Source: Herpetosiphon aurantiacus DSM 785 (GTDB taxonomy: Bacteria; Chloroflexota; Chloroflexia; Chloroflexales; Herpetosiphonaceae). From it: DNA of 64,000 nt. Shown here piece by piece: positions 10,587 through 18,488 of this stretch; position 1 is the first letter of the stretch, and every line of letters starts with the position of its first letter. The notes under the pieces are model-generated. The model made no database searches and had not been told where the DNA came from. It was given only the letters and a program-made list of their open reading frames with translations. The stretch covers positions 1,379,199-1,443,198 of the forward strand of contig CP000875.1 of assembly GCA_000018565.1 (NCBI GenBank), in the 5' to 3' direction. The position numbers and the translations under genes were made by a program.

Positions 10587-11006
10587 ATGAGTTATTCACT
10601 GGCGTTTTCACAGGCAATTGCCATCAGCCTCTACATCACCTATAAAATCGAGGAACAAATCTACGATTTTGTGCCAACCCATGAAATCGCCGATTTTTTA
10701 GGTATTGCCAAGCCAAGCGTGGTTAAGGTTGTACAATCGCTGACCAATGCCGGCCTAATTGAAACCCGCGAGGGAGCGAAAGGCGGCGTGCGCTTAACTC
10801 GTAACAGTCAGGCGATTAATCTCTTGGATATTTTTAACGCGATCGAGCAAGCCAAACCCTTGTTTCGGCTGAATATTCACCCAACCGAGCCGAAAATCGA
10901 GGCACTAGCCGCCCGTCAACGTATGGTCGCCAGCCTGCAACGAGCCGAAGCAGCCATGAAACAAGAGTTGCAAGCGGTTACCTTAGCGGATCTTTATAGC
11001 GGTTGA
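10587..11006 (+). CDS. Rrf2-family transcriptional regulator without cluster cysteines
   Basis: A 139-residue Rrf2-type winged-helix protein. The N-terminal helix SLAFSQAIAISLYI, the recognition region PTHEIADFLGIAKPSVVKVVQSLTNAGLIETREGAKGGVRLTR and the short helical dimerisation tail match the family (IscR, NsrR, CymR). The protein contains no cysteine at all, so it cannot bind an Fe-S cluster in the IscR/NsrR way and must sense something else or act by other means. ATG 10587 is used instead of an upstream TTG. It precedes, on the same strand, an epimerase gene with palindromes in its promoter, and is probably its regulator as well as its own. Confidence 0.85.
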   Translation: MSYSLAFSQAIAISLYITYKIEEQIYDFVPTHEIADFLGIAKPSVVKVVQSLTNAGLIETREGAKGGVRLTRNSQAINLLDIFNAIEQAKPLFRLNIHPTEPKIEALAARQRMVASLQRAEAAMKQELQAVTLADLYSG

Positions 11007-11012
11007 TTTTTT

Positions 11013-11102
11013 TAGAATAAACTCTCTATTCTTAGGATATAGTTTATTCTATTATACTGGTCTCTTTTTTTATCTAAAACTAGATAAACTATTTGTCTAG
11101 TT
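11013..11102 (+). promoter_or_regulatory. Two palindromes (putative Rrf2-regulator operators) before the epimerase gene
   Basis: Tagaataaact (11013-11023) and agtttattcta (11041-11051) form a perfect 11-bp inverted repeat directly after the regulator stop. A run of eight T follows at 11064-11071. A second imperfect palindrome, aactagataa...ttgtctagtt (11078-11102), touches the epimerase start region. Both share the half-site (g/a)ATAAACT, which suggests a common binding protein. The first may also act as the regulator gene's terminator. Confidence 0.5.
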
Positions 11103-11121
11103 TATTATGAAAGGAATGGCA

Positions 11122-12141
11122 ATGAGCAAGCGCGTGTTGGTTACCGGAGCGAATGGTCATTTAGGCTCAGTTTTGGCTCAAATGTTGGTGGAGCGTGGGG
11201 TTGATGTGCGGGCCAGCGTGCGCAATCGCAGCCAAATCAAGCCGCAACTGGCCTATGAGCAAGTGTATGCCGATTTGATGGATATGGATTCGCTGCAACA
11301 AGCCTTGGTTGGAGTTGATACACTCTATCAAGTAGCGGCGGTATTCAAGCATTGGTCGCGCAATCCGCAACGCGAGATCATTCAACCAAACGTTGAGGGC
11401 ACACGCAATATTTTGCGAGCAGCGGCGCAGGCGGGGGTCAAACGGGTGGTGTATGTCAGTTCAATCGCGGCAGTCGATAAAAATAATCCTCAGCGCCAAA
11501 TCCCAGCAGATGAAACAACCTGGAACCAATATACCTATGGTAATCCGTATTATCAATCGAAAATCGCCTCGGAACAATTGGCGTGGAAGTTGGCCAAGGA
11601 ATATGGCTTGGAGATGATGGCGGGCTTGCCAGGCACGATCATCGGCGATCCCAATGGCCGTACCACACCATCGTTGGGGATTTTGGAGTTGGTGTTGAGC
11701 AATAAAATGCCACTAGATATCAATATGGATTTTAATTTTGTCGATGTGGCTGATGTTGCCGAAGGGCTGATCGCTGCTGAGCGCCAAGGTCGGGCAGGCG
11801 AACGCTATATTTTGGCGAATGATCAATCGTTACCATTGCGACGAATCTTTGAAATCGCCCAAGAGTTTAATCCCAAAATCAAAGTGCCAATGCGGGTATC
11901 TAAAGGCATTACCAATGTCGTAGCTGGCATGATGGAGTTGGTGGCGAATGTCACAGGCCGCGAACCAATGATTTTGCGCAGCCAAGTTGGGCTATATTGC
12001 GGCATAGAACAACGCTTATCAATTGCCAAAGCCAAACGTGAGTTGGGCTACAATCCTTTGCCTGCGGTCGATGCCGTCCGTAAGACTTTTCAGATTCTGG
12101 CTCGGCAAGCACCAAAGCAGGTTGCCTTGGGTCAAGTCTAG
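11122..12141 (+). CDS. NAD-dependent epimerase/dehydratase (extended SDR)
   Basis: A 339-residue extended short-chain dehydrogenase. VLVTGANGHLGSVLA is the Rossmann glycine motif, RVVYVSSIAAVD contains the active-site Ser strand, and PYYQSKIASE holds the Y-x-x-x-K catalytic pair. The C-terminal half (LPGTIIGDPNGRTTPS, NFVDVADVAEGLIAA) resembles dihydroflavonol-reductase or cinnamoyl-CoA-reductase-like enzymes rather than UDP-sugar epimerases. Of three ATGs at the 5' end, 11122 is chosen because AAAGGA lies 6 bases before it. The gene sits downstream of the Rrf2 regulator behind two palindromes. The substrate is not predictable. Confidence 0.85.
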   Translation: MSKRVLVTGANGHLGSVLAQMLVERGVDVRASVRNRSQIKPQLAYEQVYADLMDMDSLQQALVGVDTLYQVAAVFKHWSRNPQREIIQPNVEGTRNILRAAAQAGVKRVVYVSSIAAVDKNNPQRQIPADETTWNQYTYGNPYYQSKIASEQLAWKLAKEYGLEMMAGLPGTIIGDPNGRTTPSLGILELVLSNKMPLDINMDFNFVDVADVAEGLIAAERQGRAGERYILANDQSLPLRRIFEIAQEFNPKIKVPMRVSKGITNVVAGMMELVANVTGREPMILRSQVGLYCGIEQRLSIAKAKRELGYNPLPAVDAVRKTFQILARQAPKQVALGQV

Positions 12142-12152
12142 CTTGCGATCAA

Positions 12153-12183
12153 TGTGGTGGCAGTTGTTTGGGCTGCCACCACA
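12153..12183. terminator. Bidirectional terminator
   Basis: A perfect 11-bp stem (tgtggtggcag / ctgccaccaca) with a 9-base loop lies in the 52-base gap between the converging epimerase and FAH-family genes. Confidence 0.8.
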
Positions 12184-12193
12184 TAGCGATTAA

Positions 12194-13222
12194 TTAGCTA
12201 TCGCGATCAACAATTGTGTTGCGTAAGATGCCGATGCGTTCGATTTCGAGTTCGACCACATCGCCAACCTCAAGCCATGGCCCTTCGCCGTGGGTGGTTT
12301 CGAGCAAACAGCCAGTGCCAACTGTGCCCGAGCCAATAATTTCACCAGGCAGCAGGGTGACATCGCGTGAAGCGTGGGCAATCAATTCGCCGAGCGTATA
12401 GTAAATATCGGCGAACGACGCACGACCACGCTCTTCACCATTGACCCGCACCACCATCGCCAAATCGTAACGCCCATCGCCCAGCGCTTTATCCTCAATT
12501 TCGTCAAGCGTGATCAGGGCTGGCCCGAATGAGGTGGCAAAATCTTTGCCCTTGGCTGGCCCCAAGCCAACGCTCATCTCGCGGGCCTGAATATCGCGGG
12601 CCGACCAATCATTCATGACCATCAAGCCAGCAATATAATATTCAGCTTCATCTGGCTCGATATCGCGACATGGCCGGCCAATAACTGCTGCAATTTCCAG
12701 TTCATAATCAAGTTGACTGGTGCGCGGCATTACCAGATCGCTATCTGGCCCAAGCACGGTGGTAGGGTTACCAAAGTAAAAGACTGGCATATCGTACCAC
12801 GTGCTAGGCACGGAGCGGCCATGCTGAGCACGAATTTCACGCACATGCTGCTCGAAGGCATAAAAATCGCGAATCGTTGGTGGTTGAGGAATCGGCGCTA
12901 ACAAACGCACGCTATCAGGCGGGTAAATCACGGTTTCGCCGCCTAGCGAAAGCATACTGTTGATCGCATCGGGATCATCCCATTCGATGCCATCGCCGCC
13001 ACCGCCGAGCAAATCGACGACTGCTGAAACGACCTGGATTGCGGCATCGATGCCATAGCCATCGGCTTCGTGTTTGAGCATGCTCATCAGCGACCAATCG
13101 TGGGGCAAATCTTCAAAAACTAAGCCTGCTGCGGCTTGTAGATCGATGATTCCCATGGGCAACCAAGCCCCGGCTCGTGCCTCGGAGCCTTCGCCATAGC
13201 GCCGAAATGAAACAAATTTCAT
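12194..13222 (-). CDS. Fumarylacetoacetate hydrolase (FAH) family protein
   Basis: A 342-residue FAH-fold enzyme. The C-terminal catalytic domain shows DYELEIAAVIGRP (the metal-binding E-x-E) and MVMNDWSARDIQ (the metal Asp), then GPAKGKDFATSFGPALI and GSGTVGTGCLLE, as in FAH and 2-keto-4-pentenoate hydratase-like enzymes. These cleave C-C bonds of, or decarboxylate, 2- or 3-oxo acids from aromatic catabolism. An N-terminal 100-residue extension matches the longer two-domain form. Whether it is a true fumarylacetoacetase or an acylpyruvase-type hydrolase cannot be judged, and no tyrosine-degradation gene is nearby. Confidence 0.85.
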   Translation of the reverse strand: MKFVSFRRYGEGSEARAGAWLPMGIIDLQAAAGLVFEDLPHDWSLMSMLKHEADGYGIDAAIQVVSAVVDLLGGGGDGIEWDDPDAINSMLSLGGETVIYPPDSVRLLAPIPQPPTIRDFYAFEQHVREIRAQHGRSVPSTWYDMPVFYFGNPTTVLGPDSDLVMPRTSQLDYELEIAAVIGRPCRDIEPDEAEYYIAGLMVMNDWSARDIQAREMSVGLGPAKGKDFATSFGPALITLDEIEDKALGDGRYDLAMVVRVNGEERGRASFADIYYTLGELIAHASRDVTLLPGEIIGSGTVGTGCLLETTHGEGPWLEVGDVVELEIERIGILRNTIVDRDS

Positions 13223-13302
13223 AAGAAGCCCTCTTTTAAATAGTAGTTCAATTATAGATGAGAGTTGAGGGTGTTAGAACATAGAATTTGGCTAGAGATC
13301 GG

Positions 13303-13324
13303 TTTTTAACGCAGAGACGCAGAG
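13303..13324 (+). repeat. Dispersed AACGCAGAGACGCAGAG repeat
   Basis: Tttttaacgcagagacgcag stands in the spacer before the insertion sequence. A diverged inverted copy (ctgcgcctttgcgttaaa) is at 41746-41763. The rest of the 234-base spacer (13223-13456) holds no gene that I can support. Confidence 0.5.
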
Positions 13325-13496
13325 CAGGTGAGACTATTAGCTTTTGGATCGGTTGAAATGCTAGAAAATATTTCGATAGCCCATAGCTGTAATGGTTCAT
13401 TGGGTTAACAACCAATTATCACCGTCCCTCACCCCCAACCCCTCTCCCACTGCGGCGTTTAAGGGCGGACAGGGACGCACACCATGGGTTCACACA

Positions 13497-13558
13497 ACGA
13501 CCTCGGGTTGGTATACTGGGTGGTGACGAAACCAAACCCATCCCAAAACCGAGGTCGT
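13497..13558 (+). promoter_or_regulatory. Inverted repeat that could hide the transposase ribosome-binding site
   Basis: Acgacctcgg (13497-13506) is the exact complement of ccgaggtcgt (13549-13558), which contains the likely SD (gaggt) just before the ATG at 13559. A transcript reading in from outside would include both arms and fold, while a transcript starting inside would lack the first arm. Similar protection is known for IS10 and IS50. Confidence 0.45.
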
Positions 13559-14728
13559 ATGCCGAGTATACCAGCCCTTGCCCACTGGATCAACACCATC
13601 CTGCGCACCGCCGTGCCCACCCTCTCGCCCTGGACTGCCCGTCGGCTCACCGATTGGCTCGTCAGCATCCTGCTCATGCCGTCCATCACCACGCGCGTCG
13701 TGGCCTGGGGCTGTGCCCTTGGACTGTCCACCGCTGCCCACGCCGCCAGTCACGAACGCCGACTGCGCCGCACCTATCGGGATTCCCAGCTGTCGTGGTC
13801 GCTCCATCGCGCCATCCTCGCCACCACCCTCCACATCGCACCCACTGAATCCGTCACCGTCATCATCGATGAAACCACCCACACCGACCGCTGGACCCTG
13901 CTCACCGCCGCCCTCTGGTATCACGGTCGCGCCATTCCGCTTGCCTGGGTGCTCCATCCCGGCTATACCCGCCGCGCCACCGCCTTCTGGACCGATGTTG
14001 CCACCCTGCTGGAGCGCGTGCAGCAGGTGCTGCCCAATGCCATGTCCGTCGTCGTCGTGGCCGACCGTGCTTTTGGCTGCCCCGCCTTCACCGATCAGGT
14101 CGCGGCCTACGGCTGGGGCTGGGTCGTGCGCGTCCAAGGCCATACCCGCATCCAACTGCGGGGGCACACCGAAACCATGATCCGCACGCTGGTCACGCGA
14201 GGCCATCGCGTGGTGCGGCGGGGCCATGCCTTCAAGAAGGCGGGCTGGCGAACGGTGACAGTGGTGGCCGCATGGGAGGCGACGTGTCACGAGCCGTTAC
14301 TGCTGGTGAGCAATCTGGAGGGCATTGGGGCGATTCGGCAGGCGTATGGGCGGCGCTCTGCGATTGAGGCCCTGTTTCGCGATTGGAAAACGGCGGGCTG
14401 GCAATGGGAGGCGAGCCAGTCGCGGAGCCAGACGACGCAGGAGGCCTTGGTGCTGGGCATGGCGATCGCGACGGTGCTGGTGCTGCTGGTCGGGACGGCG
14501 GAGGCGCAGGCGGTGCTGGCCGAACGCGGGGATCGCCCCAGCCCGCGCCGCCCATGGGCGGCACGAGAAAGTCTGTTTCGGTTGGGGCGGTATGGGGTGC
14601 TGCGCTGGCTGTGGACGGGAACGCAGCCAGCGCTGGGAGCGCGACTATCGTTGGCGGGAACGGCGCTGCACGAACGGTGGGCCACGACGGTGACGCGGGG
14701 TGGTCGGCTCGGGACGGCCATCCCCTAA
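13559..14728 (+). CDS. IS4-family DDE transposase
   Basis: A 389-residue RNase-H-fold transposase. The catalytic residues can be placed: Asp104 in VTVIIDETTH, Asp169 in VVVVADRAFGCPAF, and Glu270 in YGRRSAIEALFRDWK. The last block fits the IS4 signature Y-(2)-R-(3)-E-(6)-K exactly, ending in Lys277. The ATG at 13559 follows GAGGT by 3 bases; an in-frame ATG at 13484 lies almost at the left end of the element and before the inverted repeat, so it is less likely. The frame is unbroken. The transposase moves this element by cut-and-paste or a similar route. Confidence 0.93.
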   Translation: MPSIPALAHWINTILRTAVPTLSPWTARRLTDWLVSILLMPSITTRVVAWGCALGLSTAAHAASHERRLRRTYRDSQLSWSLHRAILATTLHIAPTESVTVIIDETTHTDRWTLLTAALWYHGRAIPLAWVLHPGYTRRATAFWTDVATLLERVQQVLPNAMSVVVVADRAFGCPAFTDQVAAYGWGWVVRVQGHTRIQLRGHTETMIRTLVTRGHRVVRRGHAFKKAGWRTVTVVAAWEATCHEPLLLVSNLEGIGAIRQAYGRRSAIEALFRDWKTAGWQWEASQSRSQTTQEALVLGMAIATVLVLLVGTAEAQAVLAERGDRPSPRRPWAARESLFRLGRYGVLRWLWTGTQPALGARLSLAGTALHERWATTVTRGGRLGTAIP

Positions 14729-14937
14729 CACTGATGAATACCCATTCCCCAACCTGTCCGCCCTTAAACACTGCGGCGGGAGAGGGGAGCACTGCCCGAG
14801 CGGTTCCCCCTCGCCTCGTGTGCGGGAGAGGGGGCTAGGGGGTGAGGGCATTCTGACCGTTGTTAATGCGATAAACCATTACCCATTGCCAATCGCCACA
14901 TGCCCTTCATGATCTTCGTGGATCGAAAACTAGTCCC

Positions 14938-14967
14938 TTGCCCCAACACGTCGTTTAAGTGTATGAT
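14938..14967 (+). promoter_or_regulatory. Probable promoter of the CHAT-protein gene
   Basis: TTGCCC (14938-14943) and TATGAT (14962-14967) are 18 bases apart, about 40 bases before the start codon. Confidence 0.45.
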
Positions 14968-15007
14968 GCTGCTAGTTTCGCACTGTAGCGCTATGGAGTT
15001 GTTGCGT

Positions 15008-16498
15008 ATGAGTGGTTATGCCGACTTTGAATTAACGATCAACCCAAAAGATGCTGAAAACAGTTTTGTGGTGCATGGGCGTACTGCCAAAGGCATGCAA
15101 GATAGCGATAGCCTGATTTTGCCCGTTGACGATCCACGTTATCAAGCCTTTCAAACCGCCTTGGACTATAACACCCCGCTGACTGAAGATCAGGTGATTG
15201 ATTTTGGGATCGTGCTCTACGAAACATTGTTGAAAGGGAAAATTTGGGCATTATTTACGGCAGCCCGTGAGACTGCTCGCTCCCAAGGTCAATCATTACG
15301 GATTAAACTTAATGTTGATGCCAACAACCCTGCTTTAGCGACAGTTGCCACGATTCCCTGGGAGTTTGCCTGCGATAGCGCAGGAATTCCACTGACAACC
15401 GATCATTCAATCTGTCGATTTTTGACTTTTCCTGAATCAGTACCAGTCTTGAGTTTGGGTCAAGAAAAATTACGGATCGCCTTAGTGGGAGCCTTGCCAG
15501 CTGAAATGGCTACTACCCATCCAGTCGATATCCAAGGTGAATTAGCGGCGATTCATCGTTCGTTAGAGCCGTTGGTTACCCAAAATCAAGTTGAAATTTA
15601 TGAAGAAACTCAGTTAACTGCACCCAAACTTCAGCGGCTTGTGCGCGAATGGCGACCACATATCGTGCATTATGTCGGTCATGGCGATTTCCAAGGCACA
15701 ACTGGGGCATTGATTCTCGATGATGGCAATGGCAAAAAACATCTTTCAACCGCTCGCACATTAGCAACCCTCTTGCGCAATACCTCAGTGCGCTTGGTGG
15801 TGCTGAATGCTTGTAAAACTAGCACGGTTTCCTCAACCGCCTTGCTGCGTGGAATTGCCCCAGCCCTGATGGCGGCCAATATTCCAGCGGTTGTCGCCAT
15901 GCAATCATCAATTTTAGATACAGCAGGCAAGGCCTTTGCCGAAGAGTTTTATCGGGTACTCGCAACTGGTACGCCAATTGATGCTTGTGTTGCTGAAGGG
16001 CGTAAATCGATTATTGCCTATGGCTTTGGCCAGCTTGATTGGGGCTTGGCAACGCTCTATATGCGGGCTGATGATGGCGTGCTGTTCAATATTCCCACTC
16101 CATCAGTGCCAAGCAATCAGGTGGTAACTCCAACTAACGAAACTACTCCGCTCGCAAATCTAACTGGTGGCAATAGTGTTAGCAATTTGCTGGGTAACAA
16201 TAACACCATTACTGGCGGTAATATCTCAATTGGCAATGTGGTTGCTGGCAATCATAATCAAACTACTATCAACCATGGTGTTGCTCAGCCAAATACTCCA
16301 AGTGCAGCCAATAATCAGCAACAAGCCCTCGCAGCGGAACGCGAATTGCTGGCACTCAAACAGAAGAATTTAAATATTACCAAACTGCAAATTGAACAAT
16401 ACGGGATTGGCGTGCCAGTGTATTTACAAAACCAACACGATGAGTTGGTCAAGGATATTGCGGCAATTCAACAACGGATTGCTGAATTGAGCAAATGA
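15008..16498 (+). CDS. CHAT-domain (caspase-like) protein
   Basis: A 496-residue protein. Its centre is a CHAT domain of the caspase/separase clan, about residues 150-355. The catalytic dyad is visible as His225 in VHYVGHGDF and Cys269 in VLNACKTS; PWEFACD and LDWGLATLYM also fit. The N-terminal 150 residues are unrecognised. After the domain comes a Thr/Asn/Gly-rich stretch (GNNNTITGGNISIGNVVAGN and on) with short beta-helix-like repeats, then a coiled-coil-like C-terminus (AAERELLALKQKN...). No membrane segment is seen. CHAT proteases often act as effectors cleaving specific partners, sometimes in defence. GGAG 9 bases upstream sets the start. It overlaps mobA by four bases. Confidence 0.8.
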   Translation: MSGYADFELTINPKDAENSFVVHGRTAKGMQDSDSLILPVDDPRYQAFQTALDYNTPLTEDQVIDFGIVLYETLLKGKIWALFTAARETARSQGQSLRIKLNVDANNPALATVATIPWEFACDSAGIPLTTDHSICRFLTFPESVPVLSLGQEKLRIALVGALPAEMATTHPVDIQGELAAIHRSLEPLVTQNQVEIYEETQLTAPKLQRLVREWRPHIVHYVGHGDFQGTTGALILDDGNGKKHLSTARTLATLLRNTSVRLVVLNACKTSTVSSTALLRGIAPALMAANIPAVVAMQSSILDTAGKAFAEEFYRVLATGTPIDACVAEGRKSIIAYGFGQLDWGLATLYMRADDGVLFNIPTPSVPSNQVVTPTNETTPLANLTGGNSVSNLLGNNNTITGGNISIGNVVAGNHNQTTINHGVAQPNTPSAANNQQQALAAERELLALKQKNLNITKLQIEQYGIGVPVYLQNQHDELVKDIAAIQQRIAELSK

Positions 16499-17097
16499 TG
16501 GCTGAGCTTGGTTGTGTGATTATTGCTGGTGGTAAGGCGCGGCGTTTTGGCAGCGATAAACGTCGCTTGCGTTTGTGGGGCGAGCACGGCCCAACCTTGC
16601 TCGAACACACGCTGGCAGTTGCCCAAACAGTGTGCGATCAGGTTGTCATAAGCTTAAATGATCCGCTTGAGTGGCCTGAATTAAGCGTGCCATTGCTTCA
16701 AGATGCTGTACCTGATGTTGGCCCACTCGCTGGCATTGTAGCGGGCATGGGCCTACTTGCTACTGAATGGACGTTGGTCTTAGCCGCCGATTTGCCCTTG
16801 CTCTCAAGCGAATTGCTGCACAAATTAATAGCTCTGCCACGTCATGGCTTGGCAGTCGTGCCGCAACGCCAAGCTGATTCGCAACGGCATGGCGGTTGGG
16901 AACCATTGTGTGCATTGTATAAACGGGCATGTTTGCCCCACTTTGAGCAGGCGTTGGCCGCTGGGCGCTATCGATTAACCCAATTGATTGAGCAATTCCA
17001 GCCCCAAGTTTGGCCAATTGCCAGCACTAGCCCATGGTATCAAAATTTACATAATCTCAATCGCTTGGACGATTTGCATCAACTGGCAACACTTTAA
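16495..17097 (+). CDS. mobA: Molybdenum cofactor guanylyltransferase (MobA)
   Basis: A 200-residue nucleotidyltransferase that joins GMP from GTP to molybdopterin-Mo to form the bis-MGD or MGD cofactor. CVIIAGGKARRFGSDKRRL is the GTP-binding loop, DAVPDVGPLAGIVAGM the characteristic D-x-x-P-x-x-G-P-L-x-G block, and LVLAADLPLLSSELL the magnesium-binding region. The usual SSRMG of the loop reads ARRFG here, which is tolerated in the family. The first ATG overlaps the TGA of the CHAT gene (ATGA), and a second ATG follows directly. No other molybdenum gene is in the window, so pairing with a CHAT protein is unusual. Confidence 0.87.
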   Translation: MMAELGCVIIAGGKARRFGSDKRRLRLWGEHGPTLLEHTLAVAQTVCDQVVISLNDPLEWPELSVPLLQDAVPDVGPLAGIVAGMGLLATEWTLVLAADLPLLSSELLHKLIALPRHGLAVVPQRQADSQRHGGWEPLCALYKRACLPHFEQALAAGRYRLTQLIEQFQPQVWPIASTSPWYQNLHNLNRLDDLHQLATL

Positions 17098-17132
17098 GGT
17101 ACTATAGGCCAAAATGCTAGTTGAGGCCTGTC

Positions 17133-18488
17133 ATGCAGCGTGTGGCTTTTTGCACTCCAGTCAATCCAGTTGAATCGGGTATTTCGGATTATAGCGAGGA
17201 ATTATTGCCCTATTTGGGGCAGTATGTTGATCTGACGTTGGTGGTTGATGCTGAGGTTCAGCCCACTAATCAACAATTGCTCGCCAAACTGCCGATTATC
17301 CGCATTGGTGATTTAGCCAAGCAGCATGCACGGCAACCTTTCGATGCAATTATCTATCATATGGGCAATAGCCCCGCCCACAGTCGTTTTTGGCAAAGTT
17401 TGCAAAGCTTGCCGGGAATTGTGGTGCTGCACGATTATGTGCTACATCATTTAATGCTGTGGCATGCCGCCAATCGCTTGAAAAATGTGGCGAGCTACCG
17501 CCAATTGATGCAGCACTATTATGCTGAACAAGGCTCAAGCATTGCCCAACGTATGGAGCGTGGCCAGCTTGGCGATGCAGTGTTCGATTTTCCACTTTCT
17601 GAGCCAGTGATTGCCCAAGCCAGCAGCCTAATTGCTCATAGCCAATATGTGCTTGAGCGGGTGCAGCCACAGCGCCCCAACTTGGCGACTTCGCTAGTGC
17701 CAATGGGTGTGCCCTTACTACCAGCCCCTGATCGTTTGGCGGCTCGGCAAGCGCTCCAATTGCCCGCTGAAATTCCGATTTGGGCTAGTTTTGGTCATAT
17801 CAATCCCTACAAACGGATTGAACAGGCGCTGCAAGCTTTTGCCCAATTTCGCCGTACTTATCCCGATGCACGGTATATATTGGTTGGCAGCGTCTCGCCA
17901 AGCTACGATCTCAAGGCCTTGCTCCAACGCTTGCAGCTTGGCGAGAGCGTCCAAGTCACGGGCTATGTTGATCATGCTGATTTTAATCGCTATGTTGCTG
18001 CCGCTGATCTGTGTTTCAATGGGCGCTACCCTTCGGCTGGCGAGACTTCGGCCAGTTTGTTGCGCTTGTTGGGTGCTGGCCGCGCAGTTTTAGTCAGCGA
18101 TATTGCTACCTTCAGCGAATTGCCCGCCGATGTGGTGGCTCATGTGCCCGTTGATCGCGATGAAGTTGCTTTAATTGCGGCCTATGCTCAGCGTTTATGG
18201 GCCGATGTGGCGCTACGCGAAGCCATGGAAACCAATGCCCGCCGCTATGTGACTGAAAAACATAGTTTGCCCTTGGCCGCGCGAGGCTATGCCGATCATC
18301 TGAGCCGCGTGCAGGGCTGGCCGCGTTTGGAGCCACAACGTGAGCCATTGTGGGATATTAATGCTGTCACCATCCAGCATTCAATCGCCCAAACGATTGG
18401 CCGTAAAGCCGCTCAACTTGGCTTAGTTGATGACGATGCGCCGTTGCTTGATCGTTTGGCTGCACGGCTACGAAATTTATTGACATAA
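17133..18488 (+). CDS. Glycosyltransferase family 4 (GT-B fold)
   Basis: A 451-residue retaining glycosyltransferase. The N-terminal Rossmann domain starts VAFCTPVNPVESGISDYSEELLPYL, the acceptor-side signature. The C-terminal donor domain shows FGHINPYKRIEQALQAF, YILVGSVSPSYDL and VTGYVDHADFNRYVAAADLCFNGRYPSAGETSASLLRLLGAG, where the Glu of the E-x7-E-like motif lies. The start at 17133 has GAGG 6 bases upstream; an in-frame TTG at 17121 is less likely. The donor sugar and the product, polysaccharide or glycolipid, are unknown. Its stop codon abuts the stop of the opposing carotenoid gene with no gap. Confidence 0.88.
   Translation: MQRVAFCTPVNPVESGISDYSEELLPYLGQYVDLTLVVDAEVQPTNQQLLAKLPIIRIGDLAKQHARQPFDAIIYHMGNSPAHSRFWQSLQSLPGIVVLHDYVLHHLMLWHAANRLKNVASYRQLMQHYYAEQGSSIAQRMERGQLGDAVFDFPLSEPVIAQASSLIAHSQYVLERVQPQRPNLATSLVPMGVPLLPAPDRLAARQALQLPAEIPIWASFGHINPYKRIEQALQAFAQFRRTYPDARYILVGSVSPSYDLKALLQRLQLGESVQVTGYVDHADFNRYVAAADLCFNGRYPSAGETSASLLRLLGAGRAVLVSDIATFSELPADVVAHVPVDRDEVALIAAYAQRLWADVALREAMETNARRYVTEKHSLPLAARGYADHLSRVQGWPRLEPQREPLWDINAVTIQHSIAQTIGRKAAQLGLVDDDAPLLDRLAARLRNLLT

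Larger units (their letters stand above)
13457..14769 (+). mobile_element. Complete IS4-family insertion sequence, 1313 bp
   Basis: The ends are perfect 17-bp inverted repeats, gtttaagggcggacagg at 13457-13473 and its complement at 14753-14769. Both are flanked by the same 8 bases, actgcggc (13449-13456 and 14770-14777), a target-site duplication. One intact transposase gene fills the element. An 8-bp duplication is within the range of IS4 subgroups such as ISPepr1 or IS4Sa. The perfect ends, duplication and open transposase suggest a recent, possibly active copy. The element is clearly richer in G+C than the surrounding genes. Confidence 0.92.
13426..14848. repeat. Palindromic dispersed repeat, split by the insertion sequence
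   Basis: The left part is 13426-13456 (ccctcacccccaacccctct...) and the right part 14770-14848 (gggagagg...gggtgaggg). Removing the IS and one target copy rejoins a unit of about 102 bases with terminal inverted repeats. It is very similar to the intact copy at 63748-63857, which shows the original site. Confidence 0.85.

Noticed and set aside
13490-14290. Long open frames antisense to and in other frames of the transposase gene
   Set aside because: The GC-rich composition of the element removes stops in several frames. Only the frame with the DDE residues and Y-(2)-R-(3)-E-(6)-K is credible.
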